From positions 64,822,860 to 64,886,859 of the forward strand of contig CM075760.1 of assembly GCA_037974335.1 (NCBI GenBank): a stretch of 64,000 nucleotides of DNA. The letters run 5' to 3'. The stretch's first letter is position 1; each line of letters begins with the position of its first letter. Shown piece after piece: positions 11,690 through 22,459 of this stretch. A model generated the notes under the pieces. That model made no database searches, was not told the DNA's origin, and saw only the letters and a program-made list of their open reading frames with translations. Origin of the DNA: Prionace glauca (taxonomy: Eukaryota > Chordata > Chondrichthyes > Carcharhiniformes > Carcharhinidae). The translations under genes and the position numbers were made by a program.

Positions 11690-12530
11690 CCTGGGAATGC
11701 AGAGAGCTGAAGGGAATCGCTGAGAGCTCGGGTCAGACAATGACAAAGAGTCAGGTGAGAACAGGAGGCGAGGGAAAGGGCAGAGAGCCGGGGTGGGGGT
11801 GGGCTGAGAGCCAGGGGAAACAGCAGAGAGCTGGGGAAAGGGCAGAGAGCCGGGGTGGGGGTGGGCTGAGAGCCAGGGGAAACAGCAGAGAGCTGGGGAA
11901 AGGGCAGAGAGCCGGGGTGGGGGTGGGCTGAGAGCCAGGGGAAACAGCAGAGATCTGGGGAAAGGCCAGAGAGGCGGGGGAAAGTGCACGCAGCCGGGGA
12001 ACAGGGCGGAAAGCAAGGGGAAAGGGCAGAGAGAGTGGAGAAAGGACAGGGAGCAGGGGGAAAGGGCAGAGAGACCAGTGAAAGGGGGGAGAGCCGAAAG
12101 AAAGGGCAGAGAGATGGGGGAAAGGGCAGAAAGACCAGGGAAAGGAGCGAGAACCAGGAGAAAGGCAGGAAGGCACGAACAATGGCAGGGAGGCAGGAGA
12201 AAGGCCAGAGAGCCGAGGAAAAGGGCAGCAAGAGCAGGGGAAAGGGCAGGAGAGTCAGGGGGAAAGGTCAGAGAGCTGGGGGAAAGAAGAAAGAGGGTAG
12301 GGACCAGGGACAGAGGGCAGAGAGCTGACGGAACGTGTAAGGGGCTGAGGGAAAGAGCAGAGAGCTGGGGAGAGGGCACAGAGCTGGAGGGAAGTGTAGA
12401 GAGCCAGGTGGAAATACCGAGAGCTGGATAAAAGGGGAAAAGAGCCACCGCGAAAGGCAGAGAGCCACGGGAAAGGGCAAAGAGCTGGGGAAATGAGCAG
12501 AGAGCGGGTGATGGATGGGCGGAGTGAGGA
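11690..12530 (+). repeat. G-rich, AGCT-containing tandem tract (switch-like) in the J-C1 intron
   Basis: About 840 bp of purine-rich sequence on the coding strand. It contains three 62-bp direct repeats starting at 11781, 11843 and 11905 (cagagagccggggtgggggt...), followed by looser agagagctggggaaaggg units. I count 11 AGCT tetramers between 11680 and 12500, mostly inside GAGAGCTGGGG. Position (between JH and C1), G-richness of the non-template strand, and GAGCT/GGGGT wording resemble mammalian S-mu. Function is inferred only. Confidence 0.85.
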
Positions 12531-12799
12531 GATTCAGAATAGAGCTACCACCACAATCAGCTCATCTGTAATCTCAGTGAATGATAGAGGAAACTTCAAG
12601 TCCCGAATGGCCAAATCTTACTATTAATGTATGATCCTTCAATTAGTCAATGTTGCATTTATTTGAATTTATAATCACATTTAGAGTTTCCTGATCCTTC
12701 AGTACAGTCACAATCTCCGTTTTGTGGATTGAGAGGCAGTAAGTTGGAGAGAGGAAGGGGCTTCAATCAGTTTGAACCCAGGCAATTTCCAAAACTAGT

Positions 12800-12915
12800 G
12801 TGGAGATGCCGGAGTGAGGTTGTTGTGGGCACAGTAAGGATCTCACTGCACCAGGTTAAAGTCCAACAGGTTTATTTGGAATGACAAGCCGTTGGAGCTC
12901 CCTCATCAGGTGAGA
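12800..12915 (+). mobile_element. Solo end of a Penelope-like foldback element
   Basis: Contains gtgtggagatgccgg..., ccaggttaaagtccaacagg and ctcatcaggtgag. These are the same end sequences found in the Penelope-like insertions at 54465-54630, 55745-55897 and 57181-57931. Only one arm is present. Confidence 0.65.
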
Positions 12916-13204
12916 GGATGATATGAACGAAGAGACAACTTCTTCATCACAAAGTGTTGTTGTTTGAGAAATAAATGGTTACCGCAATAATGGAGACAAT
13001 CTTTGCTCTTCTCTGTTAATCTCATGAATGACATGTCATTTTGAGACTAACAGAATGTGTTCTTTTTCCTTGCTAATTTGATAGAAGTGGAGAAAGGGAT
13101 ATGAGTTTCTGCAGAGATGACAATTCCCAAATGATAGAAGTAACATAATCTCAAAGGTGGATGTATGTTTTAATCAGGAAGTGTTAGGAAAGTCCATAAT
13201 TTTA

Positions 13205-13345
13205 ATCAATGTTTGAGATAGAAACATAGAAAATAGAAGCCGGAGTAGACCATTCGGCCCATTGAGCCGACTCCGCCATTCACTTTGGTCAGAGCTCATC
13301 ACTATCCTGATCATATCTACTACCCATATCCCTTCATCCCTTCAA
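13205..13345 (-). mobile_element. CR1-clade LINE 3'-end fragment
   Basis: Antisense LINE tail (gaaacatagaaaatagaagc, then cattcggcccattgagcc) ending about 100 bp before C1. The fragment is short and does not disturb the splice acceptor at 13451. Confidence 0.6.
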
Positions 13346-13451
13346 CACCAAAAGCTATATCTAATACAGAAACATATTTGTAACAATATGTTTGATGACT
13401 TAATAAACGCAAATAAGAGTCTAACTTGTTCAATTGGCTATTCTTTCCCAG

Positions 13452-13751
13452 CGACACCGTCTCCGCCCACTCTCTACGGCCTGGTCTCCTCCTGTCAGCA
13501 GCAGAACTCCGGCGGCTCCATCACCTTCGGATGTTTGGCGATGGATTACCTTCCAGATGTCTCCAAAGTGACCTGGAAGAAAAATGGGCAAACGGTCCCC
13601 AGTGGGTTTAAGACTTACCCATCAGTGCGAAACACGAAAGGAACCTACACCCTGAGCAGCCAGTTAACCATCAGCGACTCAGCGGGAGAATGTCCCAGAA
13701 TTGACTGTGAGGTTCAACACAGCAGCTCAGTCAAGAGCATTGAAATACCAT
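13452..13751 (+). CDS. IgM-type heavy chain constant domain 1 (C1 exon)
   Basis: First constant Ig domain of the heavy chain. The exon follows ttctttcccag, and its first codon is completed by the last G of JH, giving A-T-P-S-P-P-T-L-Y. It carries the extra N-terminal cysteine (V-S-S-C) expected to bond to the light chain, the domain cysteines in F-G-C-L and I-D-C-E-V, and the V-T-W core tryptophan. It ends at a GTAAGT donor at 13752 in phase 1. No stop or frameshift is seen. The nearest annotation-level neighbours are JH 11.4 kb upstream and C2 209 bp downstream. Confidence 0.96.
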
Positions 13752-13960
13752 GTAAGTGTTATGGAGCTTGTGTGAAACAGAAACACTGTGGTTAGCATGT
13801 AGGGCCTTGGTTATTACTCAGTTAAATAGATGTGCATAATCCAGACCCCTGGATTGTTCCGGCTAGTGTCTATAGACTGCAAATGAGTTGCTAATATCAA
13901 CAAAAGTTTAATAGATCCACATCTTCTGCAGGAAATGACGAATATGCTTTTTTTCTGAAG

Positions 13961-14272
13961 GTCCTCCAGTTTTCCATCCAACCGTTATCCTCACCGTGAG
14001 TTCGAGTGAAGAAATCTCAAGCAGCAAATTTGCAACCATCGTCTGTTCAATCATCGATTTCCAGCCAGGGTCAATGGAAGTGAGTTGGCTGAAGAATGGG
14101 GAACCCACGCATTCAGGAATTGTCACCTCTCCCCCCTATCGATTGAACGGGAACTTCTCGGCCAGCAGTCGGCTGACAGTCTCCGTTGGGGAACGGTTCA
14201 GCAAAGCGGTCTATACCTGCCAGGTCACTCACCGAGGAGACACTCAGAGTCTGAACATCAGCGTATCTCGGG
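13961..14272 (+). CDS. IgM-type heavy chain constant domain 2 (C2 exon)
   Basis: Second constant domain. The acceptor ttttttctgaag precedes 13961, and the split codon makes a Cys-Pro-Pro hinge-like start. Core residues are A-T-I-V-C and V-S-W at the front and Y-T-C-Q-V-T-H at the back. It ends at a GTAAGA donor at 14273 in phase 1. It is open throughout with typical C1-set domain length (about 104 residues). The two cysteines and the tryptophan support a folded Ig domain. Confidence 0.95.
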
Positions 14273-14399
14273 GTAAGAGACTCAAATCGTGTATAAAATA
14301 TACCATTCTGATGTTAATTGGAATTAGGGATCTATTAAAGTTAGTACAAAGCATCGAACAATTTCTAAGTTATTGTCATGTATTTTGCTGCATTTGGAC

Positions 14400-14750
14400 A
14401 GCGCTACTCAGAATTTCATCACAACAGCAATTTTTGTTATTGCTTCCTGAGATGTGCATTTATATTCCATCCCTGACGGCACTTAAGTGTCAACCACTTT
14501 GCTGTGAATCTGGAGTCACATGCATGCCAGGCCAGATAAAGACAGCAGGTTTACTTTTCTAAAGGACATTCGTGAACCAGGTGGGCTTTTACAACAAAGG
14601 CTTCATGGTGATCATTTGACTTTTAATCACTGATTTTTATTAAATTCCCATTTCACCATCTGCAGTGGTGAGATTCGAATCTATTTCCACAGAGTGTCGC
14701 CCTAGGTTACAACCCCATCGACAACACACCATGCCACTGTCTCCTTTTCA
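14400..14750 (-). mobile_element. SINE in the C2-C3 intron
   Basis: Antisense copy of an elasmobranch SINE. The body has tctggagtcacatgcatgcc, then aaaggacattcgtgaaccag and tggtgagattcgaatc, with a tRNA-like B-box-bearing head at the far end. It is diverged and incomplete. Confidence 0.6.
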
Positions 14751-15168
14751 AATAATGTTCCCTTCTGTCTTGAAGTTAGTGAGGTGGCCTTGACGTGACC
14801 TTTTTTTTTCTTGAGACAGCCGGTAAGACTTGGAGAGACATTGGGTATCGGAGTGTTTCACAGGTCACAGCACAGGGGTAAAATATTGCAAAATGCATCT
14901 TAACCTTATAAAGCAACGGCCAGTACTTTGTTCCTGAGTTCAGGGTGGTATTAGTTGTAATGCTGATTCATGAGAATGATACAGCAGCTACAATACTTTA
15001 ATAAAGGGAATAATTTCATAGAACAAGCTGGTTTGCCATCGCCTATAGAAATTGAAAGGCGATAGTTGGAGATTGATACCTCGAAGGCAACTTGGTCTCC
15101 TTCAGGCTGAAGACTACTGTCCTGCTTCTGAAGGGGAACTAGGGTTGATTTTAATTTTTCATTCACAG

Positions 15169-15477
15169 ATCCTCTCGAATGCCATGAATCTACAGTGAAG
15201 ATACAGCCACCACCAATAGAACAGGTCTTACTGGAGGCGACCGCGACCTTAACCTGCATCATTTCTCATGCTCCTTATGGAGTTAACGTGTCCTGGATCC
15301 GAGACAGGAAGTATTTGAAATCAGAGATTGCCGAAAAACCCGGAGCGGATCGTGACAGCGTGATCAGCAAATTAAACATCTCCACACAAGCCTGGCTGAG
15401 TGCGGCTGTGTTTGAGTGCGTGGTGAACCATCAAGATCTGCCGACTCCTTTAAGAGCATCTATCCACAAGGAAACAG
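15169..15477 (+). CDS. IgM-type heavy chain constant domain 3 (C3 exon)
   Basis: Third constant domain. The acceptor tttttcattcacag precedes 15169. It starts D-P-L-E-C-H-E-S with an additional N-terminal cysteine that could form inter-chain bonds. Domain cysteines are in L-T-C-I-I and F-E-C-V-V, with V-S-W-I core wording and the [10 protein letters not shown] back strand. An N-linked site (N-V-S) is visible. It ends at a GTGAGC donor at 15478 in phase 1 and is fully open. Confidence 0.95.
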
Positions 15478-15524
15478 GTGAGCTGAGAGATTGAAGCAAT
15501 AAATGTGGGGTCAAAATGTAGGTA

Positions 15525-16235
15525 GGGTTCTGAGGATTGTGGAGGAACTGAAAGATCTTGGGGTTCATATCCCCAGATCTCTAAAGGTTACCACTCAAGT
15601 GGATAGAGCCGTGAAGAAGACCGGTTTTACCGGTTATTTATAGGGAGTTTGAGTTGAAGGCTGTGGGGTTATGCTGCAACTATATCGGATCACATTTGGA
15701 ATATTGAGTGCAGTTCTGGTAACCTCACTATAAGAAGGATGTGGGAGCATTGGAGAGAGTGCAGAGGAGATTTACCAGGATGCTGCCTGGTTTGGAGGGT
15801 AGGTCTTATGAGGAAAGGTTGAGGGAGCTGGGGCTTTTCTCTTTAGAACAGAGGAGGATCAAAGGCGACTTAAAAGAGATGTCTAAGATGATGAGGAGGA
15901 TAGATAGAGTGGACGTGCAGAGAATATTTCCTCAGGTGGATGCAGCTGTTACTAGGGGGCATAAATTTAAGGTTCATGGTGGGAGATATAGGAGGGATGT
16001 CCAAGGTACATTATTCACTCACAGAGTGGTGGGGTGTAGAATACACTGCCTGCTGCGATAGTGGAGTCGGACACTTTGAGAAGTGTCAAGCCGTTATTGG
16101 ATAGGCTCATGGAGCACACCAGAATGATAGGGAGTGGGATAGCTTGATCTTAGGATTGGACATAGTTCGGCACAGCATTGAGGGCCAAAGGGCCTGTACT
16201 GTGCTGTACTATTCTATGTTTCAATGTTTCTATGT
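15525..16235 (+). mobile_element. CR1-clade LINE 3' fragment in the C3-C4 intron
   Basis: Encodes the C-terminal region of the LINE reverse-transcriptase ORF (E-R-V-Q-R-R-F-T-R-M-L-P-G-L and Y-E-E-R-L-R-E-L-G-L-F-S-L), then the 3' UTR (gggccaaagggcctgtactg) and an attctatgtttcaatgtttc tail typical of CR1 elements. It is 5'-truncated, carries stops, and runs in the same orientation as the Ig gene. Confidence 0.85.
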
Positions 16236-16715
16236 AAATGCATCTCTGTGGCTATCTCCAGTGGAAGTGTACAAGTCAATATTTAATACTCAGTGCATTA
16301 ATGGTTTCCCCTGAATGGAAAAAAAACTACAACGAAGCAACTATGGGCCGATCGATATTTTTATGGGGAGTTTGATGTGTTGATGAATGAAAAGTGAACT
16401 GAAGTCGATGTTACTGGGTTTAGATCGAAGAAGGGGGGAGTCTGATGTGGTGCATCAAAACTAGGAAACCAATAAGAAAAGTGGATCAGTTCGGCCGAAT
16501 GGCCTGATTCTGTGCTGTAAAATTTCTGAAACTTCCCAGTCAGCCCCCCTGAGTTATTTGAGAAAACAATTGTGTTCACCTCTCCTCCAAGCCGGAAGTC
16601 AAAAATGGAAACATTTAAAATCAAAAGCGAAGCACATTTTCCTGATATCTCACCAGCGGTTTCATTGTCTCCAGGATTCTCCAGTTTATTGATATTGATT
16701 GTACATTTTCTGCAG

Positions 16716-17107
16716 ATCCAAATCCGCGGGAACCGGTCGTCTCTGTCCTCCTGCCCTCGGCAGAAGAAGTCTCCGCTCAGAGTTTCGTCTCCCTCAGCTG
16801 CTTAGTGAGAGGTTTCTCCCCCCGAGAGATCTTCGTCAAGTGGACCGTCAACGACAAGCCGGTGAATCCCGGGAACTACAGGAACACCGAGGTGGTGGCG
16901 GAGAACGGCAATCGCTCCTTCTTCATGTACAGCCTGTTATCCATTGCAGCAGAGGAATGGTCCAGCGGCGCTTCTTACTCCTGTGTGGTGGGACATGAAG
17001 CCATCCCCTTGAAGATCATCAACAGAACAGTTGACAAATCCAGCGGTAAACCCAGTTTTGTGAACATTTCCCTTGCACTGATGGACACTGTTAATTCATG
17101 TCAATGA
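16716..17107 (+). CDS. IgM-type heavy chain constant domain 4 with secretory tail (C4 exon)
   Basis: Last constant domain. The acceptor ttttctgcag precedes 16716. Domain cysteines are in S-L-S-C-L-V and Y-S-C-V-V-G-H-E-A, with the V-K-W core tryptophan. Downstream of N-R-T-V-D-K-S-S-G the exon continues into a short secretory tail with an N-I-S glycosylation site and a penultimate cysteine (N-S-C-Q, stop TGA at 17105-17107), the IgM tail used for polymerisation. An internal donor (cagcg|gtaaac, exon end 17045) is in the right phase to splice to TM1 at 20713, removing the secretory tail for the membrane form. Confidence 0.96.
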
Positions 17108-17134
17108 GAGTCACTCAGTTACATTAAAAACTAC

Positions 17135-17140
17135 AATAAA
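17135..17140 (+). terminator. Polyadenylation signal for the secretory mRNA
   Basis: AATAAA 28 bp after the secretory stop, followed by aagaataaaatc. Its closeness to the stop suits the secreted transcript. Confidence 0.7.
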
Positions 17141-17144
17141 AAGA

Positions 17145-18290
17145 ATAAAATCATTTTCCTCTAACGATAAACGAAATACCCAATCGCTTCATTGATTGCT
17201 TTTCAGTTTTCCTTCCAGTAGATATTTTTTGGCTTGAGTCAGGTATTTTCAGGCCTCAGACCGAAGTCTTGTTGAACCAATGCTCCCAGCTCAGATCCAT
17301 CCTGTCTTAGAGACAGAGTAGAGCACATTTATTACAGGATTCTCCAAAATGTCTTCACCGACTTTCCTCCCTGAGGAAAAATCCGACAATTTCAACATTT
17401 GCGTCAAACATTCTCAATATTTAGATCTCGGTGTTCCTGCTTCTCTCGTTGTCCATGCCTTTACCCTTTCATGTCAGCTTTAAGCTGCTGCATCACACCC
17501 ACTGAACAGAAGTAAGGGTCACACATAAACATAGAGAAATAATCCCCCATCAGATTGAGGGAGAGTGAAATTGTTAACATCCTGGATTCCTACTCACCCA
17601 ACAAAGAGAGGGGAGGATCAATAACTAACCCCTATACCACAACTTCCTCAATGAAAAGAGGAGGAATGTCATTATTTAGTCCACTGCATCTCCACCCCCT
17701 CAGTGGTTAGAACCATCAGGGGCAGTGCATCACAGGGTAGAGAGAGGGAAACTATGAGCTCACTGCCCTCCCTCTCCCTAAGTCGCGTGTTTGGAAGGGA
17801 ACGGCTCTCTAATCAGGAGTCAGTTGTCATCAGTATAAATTAGCTTCCGTTCTTTTTTTGCTCCAGATTTTGAAGTATCATTCTCATTATCAAAGTATCA
17901 TTGAAGTATATAATACACATAAACTAACATATGCATATATATTTATGCAACATAATTCAAAAATGTTTCAACACGCTTGTTCCTGTTAATCATGTGCTGA
18001 CATTGATTTCCCATAATACAAATTTAAACAAGTAATATAATCCTCCCCAGTTTTCACTGTTCTGTCCCTGATGATTCTGACATGCATCAATGAATTATTT
18101 CATTTACTCTCCTGATATCACCGTGCCACTCACATAAAAGACATTTAAACAGCAAAGCCTGAAAATGTGCTCCATTATTCGGATTGTTTGGATCACGTTC
18201 AGTTAACAATTGCCGGTAAAACTTGAAGCAACAGTTAAAACATATACACACTGACAATACTACACAAAACTATCACAATTAGAAATACAG
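17145..18290. other. C4-TM intron, first part, nothing recognised
   Basis: About 1.1 kb without a coding signature, RNA gene or repeat I can name. Some polypurine/CCTC-rich text is present at about 17570-17800. Confidence 0.5.
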
Positions 18291-18740
18291 GTGTAGCCGT
18301 ACATACACACACACACACACACGAATGTGTCGATTCAAACTTGTACAAACAGGCACTAAAACAACAACATACGCACACAATCAAATATTTCCAAAAGCAC
18401 TCACATAAATACACATAAAACACACAAGTTCATACACTTCACTGTATCGGTACACAGACCCAGACACAAACACATACATGCATCGACAGATAGATACATG
18501 TGCATGTATTATCCATAGAACCCTACAGTGCAGAAACAGGCCCTTCGGCCCATCGAGTCTGCACCGAACAAAATCCCACCCAGACCCTATCCACATATCC
18601 CTACCCATTTTACCTGCTAATCCCTCTAACCTACACATCCCAGGATACTAAGGGGCAATTTTAGCATAGCCAATGAACCTAACCCGCACATCTTTAGACC
18701 CACATAAATGCACAAACACATACATATACTCAAGTAAGTA
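18290..18740. repeat. CA-rich tract with embedded SINE fragment
   Basis: An (AC)n run at about 18303-18322 and ACATACA-like simple sequence, then an antisense SINE tail at 18518-18700 (ccctacagtgcagaaacagg, catcgagtctgca). ACATA-rich low-complexity sequence continues to about 19300. Confidence 0.75.
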
Positions 18741-19494
18741 TATATATTAGCACACATTCACCCTGACAGGGATATACATAAAGACACAGACAATGTTATG
18801 CACATTAACAGATATATATGGAAATGCATATAAACAAAGAAGCAGGCTGCATATAGATGAATGGACAGCAAAACATTTGCACGCAAACATGTGGACACAA
18901 ACATTAACATGTTCAAACAGAACAGAATACCATAGCACACATTACTACATATCGAAACACAAACACGAATCAAGATATCGTTATGAAGAACTATCAACAC
19001 GTATATACATCCATACATGTTAACAAGTACACACAAACAAATGGGAAAACTGACGCACACAGAAAGAGAAACAAACATTACTAGAATGACAGAAATTAAG
19101 ACATAGTAATAGATAGAGGCACATATGCACCGATTAAGAGTGGCATTAATAATTATACATGGACTTAACACAATAATAGAGTCATTCACACACAATACCA
19201 GAAAAAATGAAATATACACTCAGATGTAGACACACAACTACACAAATCAACAAATACAGGGAAATGAATGCGTACATTAACGCTCTTGTACATGTATTAA
19301 CTCAGAGCCAAAGATTAATGCAGAGCACGAGATGATCATGCACACGCACACAAATGTAAAATCTTAAATAAGGTAAATGATGAAAGTAAAATTTAAACAT
19401 GAATTTTAATGGACATATCTACCGACAACACGCCCAATGTACATTGCACCAAAAACACGTGGAAAAACTAAATTAAGCTAGTGATCTACTTACA

Positions 19495-20310
19495 TAACAA
19501 CATAAGAACATAAGAAATAGGAGCAGGAGTGGGCCATCTAGCCCTTCGAGCCTGCCCCGTCATTCAATAAGATCATGGCTGATCTGTCGCTGCTCAGTTC
19601 CACATTCCCGCCCTCTCCCCATAACCCTTAATCCCCTCTATTATCAAAAACCCATCAACCCGCGTCTTAAAAATATTTAGCGAGGCAGCCTCCACCACTT
19701 CAACGGGCAGAGAATTCCAGAGATTCACCACCCTTGGAGTGAAGAAGTTCCTCCTCAACTCCGTTCTAAACCGCCCCCCTTTTATCTTGAGGCTGTGCCC
19801 CCTAGTCCTACTGTCTTTTTTGAGCGGGAAGAGTCTTTCCACCTCTATCCTAACCATCCCATTCATCATCTTATACGTCTCAATGAGATCTCCCCTCATT
19901 CTTCTAAACTCTAACGAGTACAAGCCTAGTTTATTCAGCCTCTCCTCATAGCTCAACCCCCTCAACTCCGGTATCAGCCTAGTAAACCTTCTCTGCACTC
20001 CCTCCAAGGCCAAAACATCTTTGCGCAGGTGCGGCGTCCAAAACTGCACACAGTACTCCAGCTGCGGCCTCACCAATGCCCTATACAGTTGCAGCAAGAC
20101 CTCTCTACTTTTATATTCAATCCCCCTCGCTATGAAGGCCAGCATCCCATTCGCCTTCCTGACCACCTGCTGCACCTGCAAGCTGGGTTTTTGCGACTCA
20201 TGCACAAGGTCCCTCTGCACCGTCGCCTGCTGCAGTTTTTCGCCCCGTAAGTAATAGTCCTTCCTACCATTCTTCCTACCAAAATGGACCACCTCACAGT
20301 TCCAACCATA
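19495..20310 (-). mobile_element. CR1-clade LINE 3' fragment in the C4-TM intron
   Basis: Antisense LINE end. The 3' tail (cataagaacataagaaatag in + reading) lies at about 19500. An open frame of 232 codons on the minus strand (19594-20292) encodes the conserved C-terminal RT-associated region: R-R-F-T-R-L-I-P-E-L, Y-E-E-R-L-N-K-L-G-L-Y-S-L, and F-F-T-P-R-V-V-N-L-W-N-S-L-P. It is nearly the same sequence as the copies at 29.8-30.5 kb and 37.05-37.57 kb, so the subfamily is young. Confidence 0.9.
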
Positions 20311-20712
20311 AATAAGAGATCAGAAATTACATCCCGGCTCTTAAACAGCAACAGTCACAGTTTACATGTCAGTCACCATCTTTGGAAACAATAATTGATC
20401 AGTGAACGTTCCTCCATATCAGTCATAATATTCTTCAATGAGGGATACTGCCAAATTGATCAAAAATGAACTGATACTCAAGAAAACATCTTCAGTGCTT
20501 TCTGGCATGGACTGTCCAAGGAATGTACATAACGATCAAGTGTGAACATAGTTACGGAGATCGGTTACTGGGTGTCCTGAATTAAGAGTAGATAGACATT
20601 GAAAAATATACAGAGAATACATTAACAGTTTATGAAGGAGAACAGGGAAAAGAAAAAAAAATCCCTGGATAAATAAAGTAATTTAATTTCAATTTCTGGT
20701 CTCCGCCCCTAG

Positions 20713-20840
20713 ACCTCACCGACCGCATCTGGATTGAAGACAATGAGGATGATAACAGCAACATCTGGACAACCGCTTCCACATTCATCGTCCTGTTCTT
20801 CCTGAGCATTTTCTACAGCACTGCCGTCACTCTGGTGAAG
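20713..20840 (+). CDS. IgM-type heavy chain TM1 exon
   Basis: First membrane exon. The acceptor cgcccctag precedes 20713, and the split codon with the in-C4 donor gives an Asp. It encodes an acidic extracellular linker ([11 protein letters not shown]) and then a transmembrane helix ([22 protein letters not shown]) ending V-K. The polar Ser/Thr/Tyr residues in the helix are typical of Ig membrane segments that contact CD79. The donor GTGAGA lies at 20841. Its presence shows the cluster can make B-cell receptor as well as secreted protein. Confidence 0.95.
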
Positions 20841-20962
20841 GTGAGATGATTCAATTCACTCACATTGCAAACTGACAGAATGGATTTGAAAAATCTCTCA
20901 ACTCTAACATTAATGTCCCACATCATAAACATCTGCTTCAATATTGTATCTTTATTTTACAG

Positions 20963-20971
20963 ATCAAATGA
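20963..20971 (+). CDS. IgM-type heavy chain TM2 exon (terminal codons)
   Basis: After acceptor tttattttacag the frame reads Ile-Lys-stop (atc aaa tga), giving the short V-K-I-K type cytoplasmic tail expected of membrane IgM. The rest of the exon is 3' UTR, probably running to the AATAAA at 21423-21428. Confidence 0.85.
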   Translation: MK

Positions 20972-21422
20972 TGGGTTGAATTTTGGACGCTGCAGATTCC
21001 CCTCAGCTGATTATCAAGATCTCTGTGTGGCTCATGTACAATATCTCCTCTTGGTGACTCTATCAGTAAAATTCTTACAGTTTATCATTCTGAATCTGAA
21101 ACTGAAGCAATCATAGACCTTATTTCAATTTTCAGTGTGAAATATACGACACCTTTTTCTTATAAAGTTAATTGTGATTAATAGTTTTCCCGTATTAAAA
21201 TTTCATGGATAAATAAGAAACGTTTCTAATTCCTTATTCACCTTTGTTAATTCCTCATTCTATTAATGTCCTGTTTTCCCTTTCTGGTGTATGGAACAGA
21301 TGTACAAATATTGACGGATTCTCTGTGCATGTGTTCTGTTCTCAATGTGAAGCTCGATCGCTGTGTTCACTTCCGTGTCTTAAAAAAATAATTTTGCTGT
21401 AAAATATTCTCTGAATTTTTGA

Positions 21423-21428
21423 AATAAA
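21423..21428 (+). terminator. Candidate polyadenylation signal for the membrane mRNA
   Basis: The first clear AATAAA downstream of TM2, about 450 bp after the stop. Assigned by position only. Confidence 0.45.
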
Positions 21429-21429
21429 T

Positions 21430-22450
21430 ATTGAATTAAACTTTAACCATCTCTGGCTTGGCTTCATTCTGTTCTCCGAACCCATCACCTCCACCCCATT
21501 TTCCCTATTATAGGGTTTCCCCCTTTTCCCAGACAGGAATGTTCCCCCGGTCATGTCTGGGATGTGGTTGAAATCAAGGCCGTTCAGTGAAAGAGTCACT
21601 GCGCCACCCCGTGGCCAATCCGTGTAAATACACCTTCATCTCTGCCTGTCTTAGATAAAATCCAGAGACAGAATGAGTGAAGAAGGCGGAGACACCGATA
21701 ATTTCACTCATTAACTGATCTGTCACTGACCGAGTTTCAGGTAATTCTAAACAGTAAAGGTTCTGCTTCATCCGCGACCAATGGGGGTTCGTGTTTGGGA
21801 GGAAATAGTTTCCTTTCCCTGCCCCTTAAAAACACTATCAGAGTCGCAACAGCGTGGGTTAACAGAGTGAGTTTCTCTATACATCGTCTGATGCAATACT
21901 TACAAGTCAGGCATACCACAAGCTAGATAGAGAACACAGGCAGAACAGAGGTGCAAACCATCAGGTTCAACCAAGAGATTGAGGCTGATTTCACATAAGA
22001 ACATAATAAATTACACATTTCCAAATTATGGCTAGTGTTATGGGATAATTTGAGGTGACCAATACTGTCTTTAACTACAGAGAATATAAACTCATGAGGC
22101 AGATATCTCTGTATAAAGACGTAATATTTATTTAAAACAAAAACACAACAAACAGCTTCTGGGAGATGACAGAAAGGGTTAAGTGGCTCTGGAACAGAGC
22201 GCAGAACTTTCCAATGGATCTAACGTGTACAATCAATAACAGATCAATTATAGATTTTCTTATCGATCATTCCCGCCTCATGTTAGTTTAAAAATCAGTT
22301 AAGTTCAGCAAACATACAGCAATTATAATTCCTGACAAGTTACTCAGCCAATCGCATTTTACAACCCAGCATAATGATATCTCCTTCATCCATTTAAATC
22401 CGAGGCTGACTCATCTGTAATCAGTATCTGGGAGAATCAGGAAGATGAAA
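21430..22450. other. Intergenic stretch, nothing recognised
   Basis: Between the Ig membrane exons and a LINE relic. I see no gene, RNA gene or repeat I can name. Confidence 0.5.
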
Positions 22451-22459
22451 CAGAGTCAA

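Noticed and set aside
10305-12448. Open frames of 205, 211 and 264 codons
   Set aside because: Shadows of the CTCA repeat and the G-rich tract. Ser/His/Leu- or Pro/Leu-rich text simply follows the repeat unit.
13262-13795. 177-codon frame starting upstream of C1
   Set aside because: Only the part from 13452 is the C1 exon. The N-terminal portion is intron and LINE remnant read through the splice acceptor.
19594-20292. 232-codon frame as a host gene in the Ig locus
   Set aside because: It is the C-terminal region of a CR1-clade LINE, repeated at 29.8 and 37.05 kb.
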